Shown here in pieces: positions 1-5,584 of a DNA stretch of 7,977 nt. The notes beneath the pieces are model-generated. The model saw nothing but the letters and a program-made list of their open reading frames with translations. It was not told where the DNA came from and did not search any database. This stretch comes from Candidatus Omnitrophota bacterium. Its GTDB lineage: Bacteria > Verrucomicrobiota > Verrucomicrobiia > Limisphaerales > UBA1319. The position numbers were made by a program, and so were the translations under genes. The stretch spans positions 13,726 to 21,702 of the forward strand of contig JAMCZD010000265.1 of NCBI GenBank assembly GCA_023473405.1, written 5' to 3'. Within the stretch, counting starts at the first letter, position 1. Every line of letters begins with the position of its first letter.

Positions 1-603
1 AAACCTGAACCCACTTCCGGAGAGCAGGACTTCGGGCACGCGCATTCCGCGAAACTCGACTGGCCGGGTGTAGTGGGGATATTCGAGCAGGTCTTGGCTG
101 AACGATTCTTCGAGCGCGCTCGACTCATCGCCCAAGACTCCCGGGATAAGGCGGGTGACGACGTCGATGACCACCATGGCCGGCAGGGCGCCATTGGTGA
201 GAACATAATCGCCAATGGACAATTCATCATCGGCCAAAGCTTCCCGCACGCGCTCATCGACTCCTTCGTAGCTGCCGCAGATCATGAGCAGATGGGGTTG
301 CCGGGCCAAGTCGCGGGCAATGGCCTGGTTGAACTGGCGTCCGGCAGGGGTCAACAGGATCACACGGGTATTCTCGGCGGCCAAATCATCCACTGCCTCG
401 AAAATGGGTTCAGGTTTGAGTAACATGCCCGGTCCCCCGCCGAAGGGGCGGTCATCGACGGTCTTGTGGCGGTCATGGGTATAATCCCGCAAATTATGAA
501 TTTGAAGATCGAGCAATGCAGCCTCGCGGGCGCGTTGAACGATACTGTCGTCCAACGGCCCGGCGAACATGCCGGGAAACAATGTAAGCACGTCGATTTT
601 CAT
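1..603 (-). CDS. trmD: tRNA (guanine-37-N1)-methyltransferase TrmD, 3' end cut by the window edge
   Basis: TrmD methylates G37 next to the anticodon using S-adenosylmethionine, which prevents +1 frameshifting. 201 residues are visible; the family is usually about 230-250, so the C-terminal part is missing. Family signatures in order: N-terminus MKIDVLTLFPGMF, FGGGPGM (54-60), LLTPAGRQF (83-91) and ICGSYEGVDER (108-118), which form the trefoil-knot SAM site, then SIGDYVLTNGALPAMVVID (129-147), RLIPGVLG (151-158), EESF (165-168) and YPHYTRP (175-181). Start: ATG at 603 matches the family N-terminus; an in-frame ATG at 609 would add only Met-Ser. No clear Shine-Dalgarno is seen. It follows khpA after 82 bp. 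The last residues, after the LLSG motif, read SGFRF instead of the usual GNH/GDH-type continuation, probably an artefact (see findings). It has no intact ORF because the stop lies outside the window. The identity is very secure. Confidence 0.95.
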   Translation of the reverse strand, partial: MKIDVLTLFPGMFAGPLDDSIVQRAREAALLDLQIHNLRDYTHDRHKTVDDRPFGGGPGMLLKPEPIFEAVDDLAAENTRVILLTPAGRQFNQAIARDLARQPHLLMICGSYEGVDERVREALADDELSIGDYVLTNGALPAMVVIDVVTRLIPGVLGDESSALEESFSQDLLEYPHYTRPVEFRGMRVPEVLLSGSGFRF

Positions 604-685
604 GCTCATGCTGATTGCGCGACGGATGGTGAGCGACGCCCCAAACGGGGCGGATTCGCCTCAGCGGCGTCCGGTCAAAAGTCCT
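604..685 (-). other. Structured khpA-trmD spacer with GC-rich hairpin
   Basis: This 82-bp spacer contains a perfect 6-bp hairpin at 637-652 (CGCCCC, loop AAAC on the plus strand, GGGGCG). It also has an alternative longer pairing of GACGCC (635-640) with GGCGTC (666-671). No T-tract follows on the minus strand, so it does not look like an intrinsic terminator. It could be an RNA processing or attenuation element that tunes trmD against rpsP and khpA, but this is inference. The spacer is too short to hold rimM, which often sits here in other bacteria. Confidence 0.4.
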
Positions 686-931
686 TCAGGTATTGGGCGG
701 GGACTCGACAATCTCGACGACGCAACGCATCCCTTTTTTGGCGCTTCCGACCAACAGCAAGGAACGGATGGCATTGATGGTGGTGCCTTGGCGTCCGATC
801 ACCTTCGCCACGTCTTTAGGATCGAGGCGCAGTTCATAAACCGTAAGCCCATTCCGGTCCACGGGAGTGATCTGCACGGCTTCGGGACGGTCGACGAGGC
901 CTTTGACAACGTATTCCAAGAAAGCTTGCAT
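686..931 (-). CDS. khpA: KH-domain RNA-binding protein KhpA (YlqC family)
   Basis: This is an 81-residue single KH-domain protein, the usual length for KhpA/YlqC. The family binds RNA and, in Gram-positive bacteria, works with KhpB in cell-wall and cell-division control; its role here is not known. The KH signature is clear: VAKVIGRQGTTINAIRSLL (41-59), with the GxxG nucleic-acid-binding loop at G46-R-Q-G49, preceded by the strand VYELRL (31-36) and followed by the final strand CVVEIVE. ATG at 931 was chosen because MQAFLEYVVKGLVDRPE matches the family N-terminus; the frame stays open upstream to 1027 but overlaps rpsP and looks non-coding. It begins 17 bp after the rpsP stop, which suggests co-transcription. 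An AAGG at the rpsP stop lies 13 nt upstream, far for a Shine-Dalgarno, within a small hairpin (942-946 with 954-958). Confidence 0.92.
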   Translation of the reverse strand: MQAFLEYVVKGLVDRPEAVQITPVDRNGLTVYELRLDPKDVAKVIGRQGTTINAIRSLLLVGSAKKGMRCVVEIVESPPNT

Positions 932-948
932 AAGCCAGAGTGGCCTTT

Positions 949-1197
949 TTAGGAGGCCGGAATGCGCCTTGCCTTCCGCAAGAAACTTGCCACTGTTTCG
1001 CTCGGCTGCGCACCCTGGCGAACCCAATAATCAGCCCGGTCCAAATCCAACGCAAAATTGTTATCCTGTTTCGAGGGTTGATAGGTGCCCAATTCCTCGA
1101 TGAATTTACCGTCGCGTGGGCTGCGGCTGTCGGCCACGACGATGCGGTAAACTGGATGGTTTTTTGCCCCAACCCGCTTCAAACGAATTCTAACCAT
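949..1197 (-). CDS. rpsP: 30S ribosomal protein S16
   Basis: S16 is a small protein of the 30S subunit that stabilises the 5' domain of 16S rRNA during assembly. The 82-residue product is of normal length and carries the family's hallmarks: MVRIRLKRVGAKNHPVYRIV (1-20), then VADSRSPRDGKFIEELGTYQP (21-41), and a C-terminal segment DRADYWVRQGAQPSETV (53-69) corresponding to the typical 'yWl.~GAqPsdtv' motif. The ATG at 1197 gives exactly the family N-terminus; the frame is open for 14 codons further upstream (to 1239), but those residues do not belong to S16. Only a weak GAAAG lies about 10 nt upstream of the start. It is the first gene of an rpsP-khpA-trmD group and is preceded by a 132-bp gap that could carry its promoter. 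Confidence 0.97.
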   Translation of the reverse strand: MVRIRLKRVGAKNHPVYRIVVADSRSPRDGKFIEELGTYQPSKQDNNFALDLDRADYWVRQGAQPSETVASFLRKARRIPAS

Positions 1198-1329
1198 AAT
1201 AAACGTACTTTCAGGGGGCGCCAAATTGACTAACTGCAATCGCGCTCCCTCATGCTGCCTTTATTTCCCAAAAGAGCCTAAGAGACTAAGGTCCATTTTG
1301 GCGGTTGGCAAGTGTCGTTTTGCCAAAAA
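1198..1329 (-). promoter_or_regulatory. Intergenic region before rpsP, possible weak promoter
   Basis: This 132-bp gap separates the restored helicase stop from rpsP. On the minus strand a TTGCCA (1325-1320, 5 of 6 to the -35 consensus) is followed after 17 nt by TAGTCT (3 of 6 to the -10 consensus). That is only weak support for a promoter of the ribosomal gene group. The same area contains the inverted repeat described separately. Nothing coding is seen. The expectation that rpsP has its own promoter rests on its role rather than on the sequence. Confidence 0.25.
1305..1326. repeat. Inverted repeat just after the helicase stop
   Basis: A perfect 7-bp inverted repeat, TTGGCAA (1305-1311) and TTGCCAA (1320-1326), has an 8-nt loop. 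A competing pairing of TTTTGGC (1296-1302) with GCCAAAA (1322-1328) is possible. On the minus strand the T-run lies before the stem rather than after it, so it is not a standard terminator for the helicase. It may still be a 3'-end structure or an operator. Confidence 0.4.
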
Positions 1330-1579
1330 TTAGTACCGGCGCAGGATCAATCGATGATCGATGCGCCTGGTTTGGAAATACTCGAGCGGGGGCAAGTTGG
1401 CAAGCGTGGGTGATTCGGTTTCGTGCACAATTGTCCTGGCCAAGGTCTGCATGGCGGTCCAGCGTTCCCATTCGAGAGACGGCGCATTGGCGATCTGGCG
1501 CAACAGGCTCCGCCACTCGATAATGATCCGGTCGATGTCGCCGATCCCGACCAACTCATTGACCCATGCATGTTTGGAG
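1330..1579 (-). pseudogene. C-terminal part of the helicase, displaced to another frame by the adapter insertion
   Basis: This stretch has no start of its own of any quality, but reads as an open continuation of the helicase in a shifted frame, from SKHAWVNELVGIGDIDRIII to a TAA at 1332-1330. Its helical, Trp- and Arg-containing character (IIIEWRSLLRQIANAP, EWERWTAMQTLARTIVHE) fits the C-terminal helical region of a Ski2-like helicase. Deleting the 16 bases at 1580-1595 joins it in frame to residue 769 of the main reading frame, giving a protein of 852 residues in all. I regard it as part of the helicase CDS and not as a separate gene or a genuine pseudogene. A caller that accepts alternative starts could report it wrongly as a small protein from TTG at 1554. 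Confidence 0.8.
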
Positions 1580-3904
1580 AGATCGGAAGAGCACAGATGG
1601 ATTCTTGTGAACGGCGGCCACTACTTGTTCGGCGCCGGCGCCGTATTTGGGCGGCACGCCCGCCTCGAGGTAACCGGGCACGGAGATCAACCCGTAGGCG
1701 TGCTGGCAAGCGAGGGCCAATCGTCCGCCCCAACGGTGTTCATCGCCGCAGAACCGAAAGCTGGCCTCCAAATTCGCCACGTCATAGACCAGGTCGGCCA
1801 ATGGGTAACTGGTGTCTTCAAGCGCGGCGGCAATGGCCAGTCCGTCGCCTTGGGAAAAAAAGCTGACCATCATGCCTCGGCGGGTTGGGGAGCCCGAAGC
1901 GTCCACCAGGCCGAGCCTTCGCCAGAGCATGGCGACGCCGGTTGCCGGTGATAATTGGCAGCAGACCTGCACCAGGGAACACCGGGCGCAATCGGCAGGC
2001 ATGACTGCGCGTTCGAGTGGCTTCCAGATGGCCACACCCAACGAATCAACCGGCACCCGGACTGTCATTTCCTCCAGGCTCACCAAGGCCAGGATTCGGT
2101 GCGGTTCCATCTCGAACCGCGCAACCGTCATTTTTTTTCGCCGCAACCGGTCTTCCACCAGGGGCGCGATCTTATCGTGCCAAAGGCTCAACGTGGCGCG
2201 GGTTCCGTTCCAGTTTATCAGGCGGCGAATCCATTTTACGAGCACAATGCGGTCGCCAGCGATTCGATCGGCCACGGTGAAAATCCGTCCATACACCTTG
2301 CCATCGCCGGTCTCGGCCAGGAGAGCCAATTGTCCCTGTCCGATCTTATCGACGGCAGCCGGCTCCGAAAGGGCGGAGCGCAAGCGCAATTCGGGCGGGA
2401 ACTGCCGTCCGGCGGCAGGATTCGTGTCTGGCGGTTCCTTTTGATTTTGCGAGGTTTCAGGACCTGGCTGCGCCGCAATAAAAACCTCCCCCAACGGTAT
2501 TTCCATCGGTGGGGGGAATGGTTCCCATTGGCCCTTGCTGTTCAGCATTTGGCGGACCTTTTTGCGGACGTGCCGGGCCCGTTCGGCATCGGTTTTCAAA
2601 CCGCAGGGGGTGTCGGGATGTTCAATTGATTCCTCGACGCCGAGGTTGATCGGCTTGGAGGAGAAGAGGCGTTTTTGGACCCTCACGGCTTCCTCGAATG
2701 GATTCCGGTCTTGCCGGGATGCAACCGCCATCAAACCGAGCATGGCACTCCAATCGACCATGGCGCTCCGGGACAAATGCGCCGGGTAACCATCGCGGAT
2801 TCGAATCTGGTTGGAGGTGATGAGGGCGAAACCGGTTTCATCGATGCCGCGCCGCCCAGCCCGGCCAAACATCTGCAGTATTTCGTCCGGACGAATCAGT
2901 TGTTCCTGATCATCCCGCCGATAGGACTCGCCTGCCAAGGCCACGCTGCGCAGAGAGAAATTGATGCCTGCGGCCAATCCCATCGTCGCCACTACCACCC
3001 GCAATTGTCCCGCCTTGGCCAACGGTTCGACCACGCCGGCTCGCGCGCCATAGCTGAGTCCGCTGTGGTGATATGCAATGCGGCCTTTCAGTATTTTGGC
3101 CAGGTGTTCCCCCGCTAATTGCCGCTGCTCGGGACTGAGCTGGAGCGGATTGGGGGTTGGCAGGGAACGGGCCAATTCGGCTGCCAAGGACTCCGCCGCC
3201 TGGCGGCGCGGGGCAAAGATGAGGATGGGGCCCAAGTCCTCGGCAAGCGCCTTGGCGACCAGTCGGGGCCAGTGATTGCGGATTTGGCTCGGGAGATAGT
3301 AGCTGAGATGCTCCACGTCAACCTCTTCGAGCGGGACGGGCCGAATCTCGTTGCGGACCAGGACGGCGCTACGCCCGAGGCGTTGGAGCCATTTGACGAC
3401 ATCCTGCGGATTCGCGACGCTGCCGCTCAACAGCAGCAATTGAGTTTTTCGGGGCGCCAGGGCAAGGGCTAATTCATAGTTCAGGCCGCGATCGGCATCG
3501 CCCAGCATTTGGTATTCATCGACCACCAGCATCGCCGGGCCTTCGCCTTGGATCAGCCGGTTCTTCTGAGTCTCGAGCGTGGCGACCAGGATGGGCGCCC
3601 CGAGGTTCTCGGCCAGGTCGCCCGTGGCAATCCCAACGTCCCAGCCCCGGGCCCGCCACTCGGCCAGTTTATCGTTCGCCAAAGCGCGCGTCGGCACCGT
3701 GTAAATGGCTTGACTGCGGTTCTTGCCCTGGTTCGACCACAATTCGAATATCAGCGTCTTGCCGGCGCCGGTTGGGGCTTGCACCACGACGTCCTGCCCG
3801 TTTCTCAAGGCGGCAACGGCTTGCTGCTGCCAGAGGTCCGGCACGATCACCTGGTTTAAACCAGGCAATTGGCCCAACTGCTGCGCGATCGATGGCACGC
3901 GCAA
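1556..3904 (-). CDS. Ski2-like superfamily 2 DEAD/DEAH-type helicase (apparent frame ends early)
   Basis: This is an ATP-dependent helicase, probably acting on RNA by family resemblance; the substrate is unknown. The first RecA domain has Walker A APTGAGKT (43-50), motif Ia PTRALA (71-76), motif II VVDEYQ (127-132, in place of DEAD/DEVH) and motif III SGS (160-162, in place of SAT). The second has IV LIFAPRR (228-234), V VVATMGLAAGIN (304-315) and VI QMFGRAGRRG (344-353); the YHHSGL at 278-283 and this motif VI are typical of the Ski2/Brr2/HelY group. A low-complexity linker (about 465-505) follows, then a C-terminal region with a cysteine cluster C639-x2-C642-x5-C648-C649. As given, the frame ends at 782 residues with an artificial tail (VLFRSLQTCMGQ) encoded by adapter and out-of-frame bases. 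The real gene runs to 1330 (852 residues). Start: TTG at 3904, with GTG at 3898 as an alternative; neither has a clear Shine-Dalgarno. It lies 41 bp after the lipoprotein gene. Confidence 0.88.
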   Translation of the reverse strand: MRVPSIAQQLGQLPGLNQVIVPDLWQQQAVAALRNGQDVVVQAPTGAGKTLIFELWSNQGKNRSQAIYTVPTRALANDKLAEWRARGWDVGIATGDLAENLGAPILVATLETQKNRLIQGEGPAMLVVDEYQMLGDADRGLNYELALALAPRKTQLLLLSGSVANPQDVVKWLQRLGRSAVLVRNEIRPVPLEEVDVEHLSYYLPSQIRNHWPRLVAKALAEDLGPILIFAPRRQAAESLAAELARSLPTPNPLQLSPEQRQLAGEHLAKILKGRIAYHHSGLSYGARAGVVEPLAKAGQLRVVVATMGLAAGINFSLRSVALAGESYRRDDQEQLIRPDEILQMFGRAGRRGIDETGFALITSNQIRIRDGYPAHLSRSAMVDWSAMLGLMAVASRQDRNPFEEAVRVQKRLFSSKPINLGVEESIEHPDTPCGLKTDAERARHVRKKVRQMLNSKGQWEPFPPPMEIPLGEVFIAAQPGPETSQNQKEPPDTNPAAGRQFPPELRLRSALSEPAAVDKIGQGQLALLAETGDGKVYGRIFTVADRIAGDRIVLVKWIRRLINWNGTRATLSLWHDKIAPLVEDRLRRKKMTVARFEMEPHRILALVSLEEMTVRVPVDSLGVAIWKPLERAVMPADCARCSLVQVCCQLSPATGVAMLWRRLGLVDASGSPTRRGMMVSFFSQGDGLAIAAALEDTSYPLADLVYDVANLEASFRFCGDEHRWGGRLALACQHAYGLISVPGYLEAGVPPKYGAGAEQVVAAVHKNPSVLFRSLQTCMGQ
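1580..1595 (+). other. Illumina TruSeq adapter remnant (assembly artefact)
   Basis: The plus strand reads AGATCGGAAGAGCACA, identical over 16 of 16 bases to the start of the Illumina TruSeq read adapter; the next base departs from it (G instead of C). On the minus strand it is the last 16 bases of the P7-side sequencing primer. It lies inside the helicase gene, shifts its frame and creates the early stop at 1556. Removal of exactly these 16 bases (16 = 1 modulo 3) rejoins the two open frames as ...KNPSSKHAWVNEL... Adapter identity is from established knowledge; the frame restoration is seen in the sequence. Confidence 0.92.
3850..3865. repeat. 16-bp perfect palindrome in the helicase 5' coding region
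   Basis: CCTGGTTTAAACCAGG is identical to its reverse complement. It spans helicase codons 14-19 (P-G-L-N-Q-V), about 40 nt inside the gene, and uses TTA for leucine, which stands out in this GC-rich gene. It could be an operator or an mRNA hairpin close to the start codon, or simply chance. Confidence 0.5.
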
Positions 3905-3917
3905 AAGATAATCATTT

Positions 3918-3942
3918 TGGGGAAATGTGAAATGGGGAAATG
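3918..3942. repeat. Two direct copies of TGGGGAAATG ahead of the helicase
   Basis: The 41-bp gap between the lipoprotein stop and the helicase start contains TGGGGAAATG at 3918-3927 and again at 3933-3942, spaced 15 bp apart (CATTTCCCCA on the coding strand). No Shine-Dalgarno is visible in this gap. The repeat may be a protein-binding site or polymerase slippage; I cannot tell which. Confidence 0.45.
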
Positions 3943-3945
3943 CAA

Positions 3946-4269
3946 TTATGGCTTCGGAGGCGCCTGCAAAGACGTCCCATAATCGCCCAACCGACCATAT
4001 GCGGTCACCCGCCCGTCCTCGAGCTGGACGTAATAAGGGACGGGGAACCAGTCATTGAGCGATTCATAGAGTTTGTAATGGAGCACCTCGACGCCGGGGG
4101 ACGCATTCACGCTGTCGGGTTTGCCCAGAACCTTGACGACATCGTCCTGCGTCATCCCCAATCGCAATTCACCAACCCGGCTTACGGTGGTGATACAGCC
4201 TGTCAAGGTGGTGATAACAACGGCCATGACCAACCATCCGGAAATCAGGTTAAGGGCGGATTTCGTCAA
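3946..4269 (-). CDS. Small BamE/SmpA-like outer-membrane lipoprotein
   Basis: This predicted 107-residue lipoprotein starts at TTG (4269). The start is decided by a good Shine-Dalgarno GGAGG (4282-4278) with 8-nt spacing, and by the product it gives: a short signal peptide with Lys3, a hydrophobic stretch (about 6-21) and a lipobox LTGC with the modified cysteine at position 25. The frame is open upstream to 4518, but those residues are not signal-peptide-like and would bury the lipobox. The mature part carries RLGMTQDDVVKVLGKPDSV (36-54), the motif typical of SmpA/OmlA/BamE-like folds, then PYYVQLEDGRVTAYGRLGDYG (78-98). True BamE belongs to the outer-membrane protein assembly complex; this protein shares the fold motif only, and its role is unknown. 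It lies between the Mla/PIN-TRAM block and the helicase. Confidence 0.8.
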   Translation of the reverse strand: MTKSALNLISGWLVMAVVITTLTGCITTVSRVGELRLGMTQDDVVKVLGKPDSVNASPGVEVLHYKLYESLNDWFPVPYYVQLEDGRVTAYGRLGDYGTSLQAPPKP

Positions 4270-4277
4270 CGTGCGGA

Positions 4278-4282
4278 CCTCC
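4278..4282 (-). promoter_or_regulatory. Shine-Dalgarno GGAGG that fixes the TTG start of the lipoprotein
   Basis: GGAGG on the minus strand sits 8 nt before TTG at 4269. It is the best ribosome binding site in the window; the other genes here have weak or no Shine-Dalgarno. Together with the signal peptide it decides the lipoprotein start. Confidence 0.75.
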
Positions 4283-4337
4283 GCTAACAAGGAACCACCA
4301 AAGGCGTGCCGTCGCCCGGCTCCATTCGCAAAAGAAC

Positions 4338-4368
4338 AAGAACCGTGACCCGAGGCCCCTCGGTTCTT
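4338..4368 (-). terminator. Hairpin in the intergenic leader, possible terminator
   Basis: AAGAACCG (4338-4345) pairs with CGGTTCTT (4361-4368) over 8 bp around a 15-nt loop. A competing inner hairpin CCGAG (4350-4354) with CTCGG (4359-4363) excludes it. On the minus strand the outer stem is followed by a T-rich stretch (TTCTTGTTCTTTT), which gives some likeness to an intrinsic terminator for the upstream operon, or to an attenuator in the lipoprotein leader. The T-tract is interrupted, so support is modest. Confidence 0.35.
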
Positions 4369-4410
4369 TGATCGGAATTTCTTCATATCGGTTATGGCAA
4401 TAATGGATTG

Positions 4411-4439
4411 AGCATAGGGAGACGCCGCCCAACCGACAA
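4411..4439 (-). promoter_or_regulatory. Candidate sigma-70-type promoter for the lipoprotein gene
   Basis: On the minus strand TTGTCG (4439-4434) and TATGCT (4416-4411) are separated by exactly 17 nt; each matches 4 of 6 consensus bases. Transcription would start near 4404, giving a leader of about 135 nt that contains the hairpin at 4338-4368. The match is imperfect and could be chance. Confidence 0.3.
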
Positions 4440-4567
4440 GCATCCAATGACGCGCGCGCAATGTCGTTTGTCCACGCCCCGCTGAAATAAAAACGCCGAG
4501 CCATGCCGGTTCGGACATGCATTCTATTGTTGGCTTGGTTCGGCATTGGCTAACCAGGTCCGCCGTG

Positions 4568-5581
4568 TCAGAGAGCGGCAGCTTCAGGTTTTAGATCGGC
4601 GAACACGATGACTCCCGCCCCGGTCTGCAGCATGTTCAACACCTGGACACTGACTTGCTGGCCGACCAACGACTGGGCCTGGTTGACAACGACCATCGTT
4701 CCATCGCCCAGATAGCCTATGCCCTGGCCTTTGTCGCGGCCTTCCCGCACGATCCGCAGCGAGAGGATTTCACCGGGCAACAGAACCGGTTTCAGTGCCT
4801 GCGCCATGGCGCTCAGATTGACAAAGGGCACCGATTGAAGCTCGGCGATCCGGCCCAGGTTATAATCGTTGGTGTATAATCTGGCCCCGAGGATTTGCGC
4901 TAGACGGACGAGTTTGGCATCAACAACGGTCTCGGAGGTTGGATCGTATTCGTGGATCTTGACTTCGTTGTGTGAATCGCGTTGAAGGCGGCTCAGGGTG
5001 TCGAGCCCCCGCCGTCCGCGCGCGCGGCGGGCCGGGTCTTGGGAATCGGCGATTTGGTGTAGTTCCTTCAGAACAAATCGCGGCACCACGATCACCCCTT
5101 CCAGGAACTTCATTTCGAACAGATCGGCGATCCGTCCGTCCACGATCACGCTGGTGTCCAACAGGTGCAGGTTTTCGGATTTATTTTGCGAGGCGAATCG
5201 GACGAAGGGAATAATCAGGTAGAAATCCTCCTTGTTGCTGCGCATGGCGAGGACCATGCCGATATAACTGAAACTGACAAACATGGCCAGGCGAATGATC
5301 CAGCGCGTCGACTCATCCACATAAATGAAAAGCTGGGAACGATCGATCAACCATGCAATCACGGAACCCAAAACCAGGCCAAAGGTCGCCGCGGAAAAGG
5401 CCCGGAGCGAGAAGCCCTTGAGCATCTCGTCAATCGCCAAAAGCAATCCTCCCAGACCAAATCCGATCGCTATTCCTTGAAGAGAGCCGCCATCGACCAA
5501 ATCGGGGCGGACCTGGCTTATTGCATACCCGCCCAGAATGCAAAGAATCATGAATGAGATGCGCAGGACCCAGAGCGCCAT
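4568..5581 (-). CDS. YacL-type membrane protein with PIN nuclease and TRAM domains
   Basis: 337 residues, close to Bacillus YacL in layout and length. The N-terminus has about four membrane segments (roughly 4-22, 36-50, 64-79, 95-113). A cytoplasmic PIN domain runs from LLDTSVIVDGRIADL (140-154) to about 255, with the expected acidic residues D142, E173 (FVLKELHQIADS), D221 and D239 (TNDYNLGRIAEL). This is followed by a TRAM RNA-binding domain (about 263-330: LKPVLLPGEILSLRIV, GIGYLGDGTMVVV, GAGVIVFADL). PIN domains are metal-dependent ribonucleases; the retained acidic residues suggest activity, but the target is unknown. A free toxin is unlikely because PIN toxins are short, soluble and paired with an antitoxin, and none is present. 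ATG at 5581 lies 3 bp after the mlaD stop, so translation is probably coupled to the Mla genes. No clear Shine-Dalgarno is seen. Confidence 0.9.
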   Translation of the reverse strand: MALWVLRISFMILCILGGYAISQVRPDLVDGGSLQGIAIGFGLGGLLLAIDEMLKGFSLRAFSAATFGLVLGSVIAWLIDRSQLFIYVDESTRWIIRLAMFVSFSYIGMVLAMRSNKEDFYLIIPFVRFASQNKSENLHLLDTSVIVDGRIADLFEMKFLEGVIVVPRFVLKELHQIADSQDPARRARGRRGLDTLSRLQRDSHNEVKIHEYDPTSETVVDAKLVRLAQILGARLYTNDYNLGRIAELQSVPFVNLSAMAQALKPVLLPGEILSLRIVREGRDKGQGIGYLGDGTMVVVNQAQSLVGQQVSVQVLNMLQTGAGVIVFADLKPEAAAL

Positions 5582-5584
5582 AGG

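Larger units (their letters stand above)
4270..4567 (-). other. Gene-free stretch between the PIN-TRAM gene and the lipoprotein gene
   Basis: About 300 bp hold no gene I can support. Frames on both strands are open for up to 98 codons here, but none resembles a known protein or has a convincing start. It contains the candidate promoter (4411-4439), a hairpin (4338-4368) and the lipoprotein Shine-Dalgarno (4278-4282). The simplest reading is the end of the Mla/PIN-TRAM operon followed by the leader of a second transcription unit. Confidence 0.55.

Noticed and set aside
1347..1733. 128-codon minus-strand frame overlapping the helicase C-terminus
   Set aside because: It runs across the adapter remnant in a third frame, is Arg/Pro-rich like an out-of-frame shadow and resembles no family.
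1955..2629. 224-codon plus-strand open frame (and other long plus-strand frames over the helicase)
   Set aside because: It lies opposite a helicase frame with clear motifs, has no start signal or recognisable domain, and the composition is that of an antisense shadow.
1330..3904. Helicase as part of an anti-phage defence system
   Set aside because: No nuclease, methylase or other defence partner is adjacent; the neighbours are housekeeping genes, and there are no signs of a mobile island.
4386..4518. Upstream starts for the lipoprotein frame (ATG at 4386 and 4518)
   Set aside because: No Shine-Dalgarno or signal peptide goes with them, and the TTG at 4269 has both.
5005..5032. CCGCGCGCGCGG palindrome within a very GC-rich tract
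   Set aside because: It encodes the conserved Arg/Gly-rich stretch of the PIN domain (RRARGRRGLD), so codon use in a conserved motif explains it.
4568..5581. PIN-domain gene as a VapC-type toxin
   Set aside because: Four membrane segments plus a TRAM domain and no antitoxin gene beside it match YacL, not VapC.
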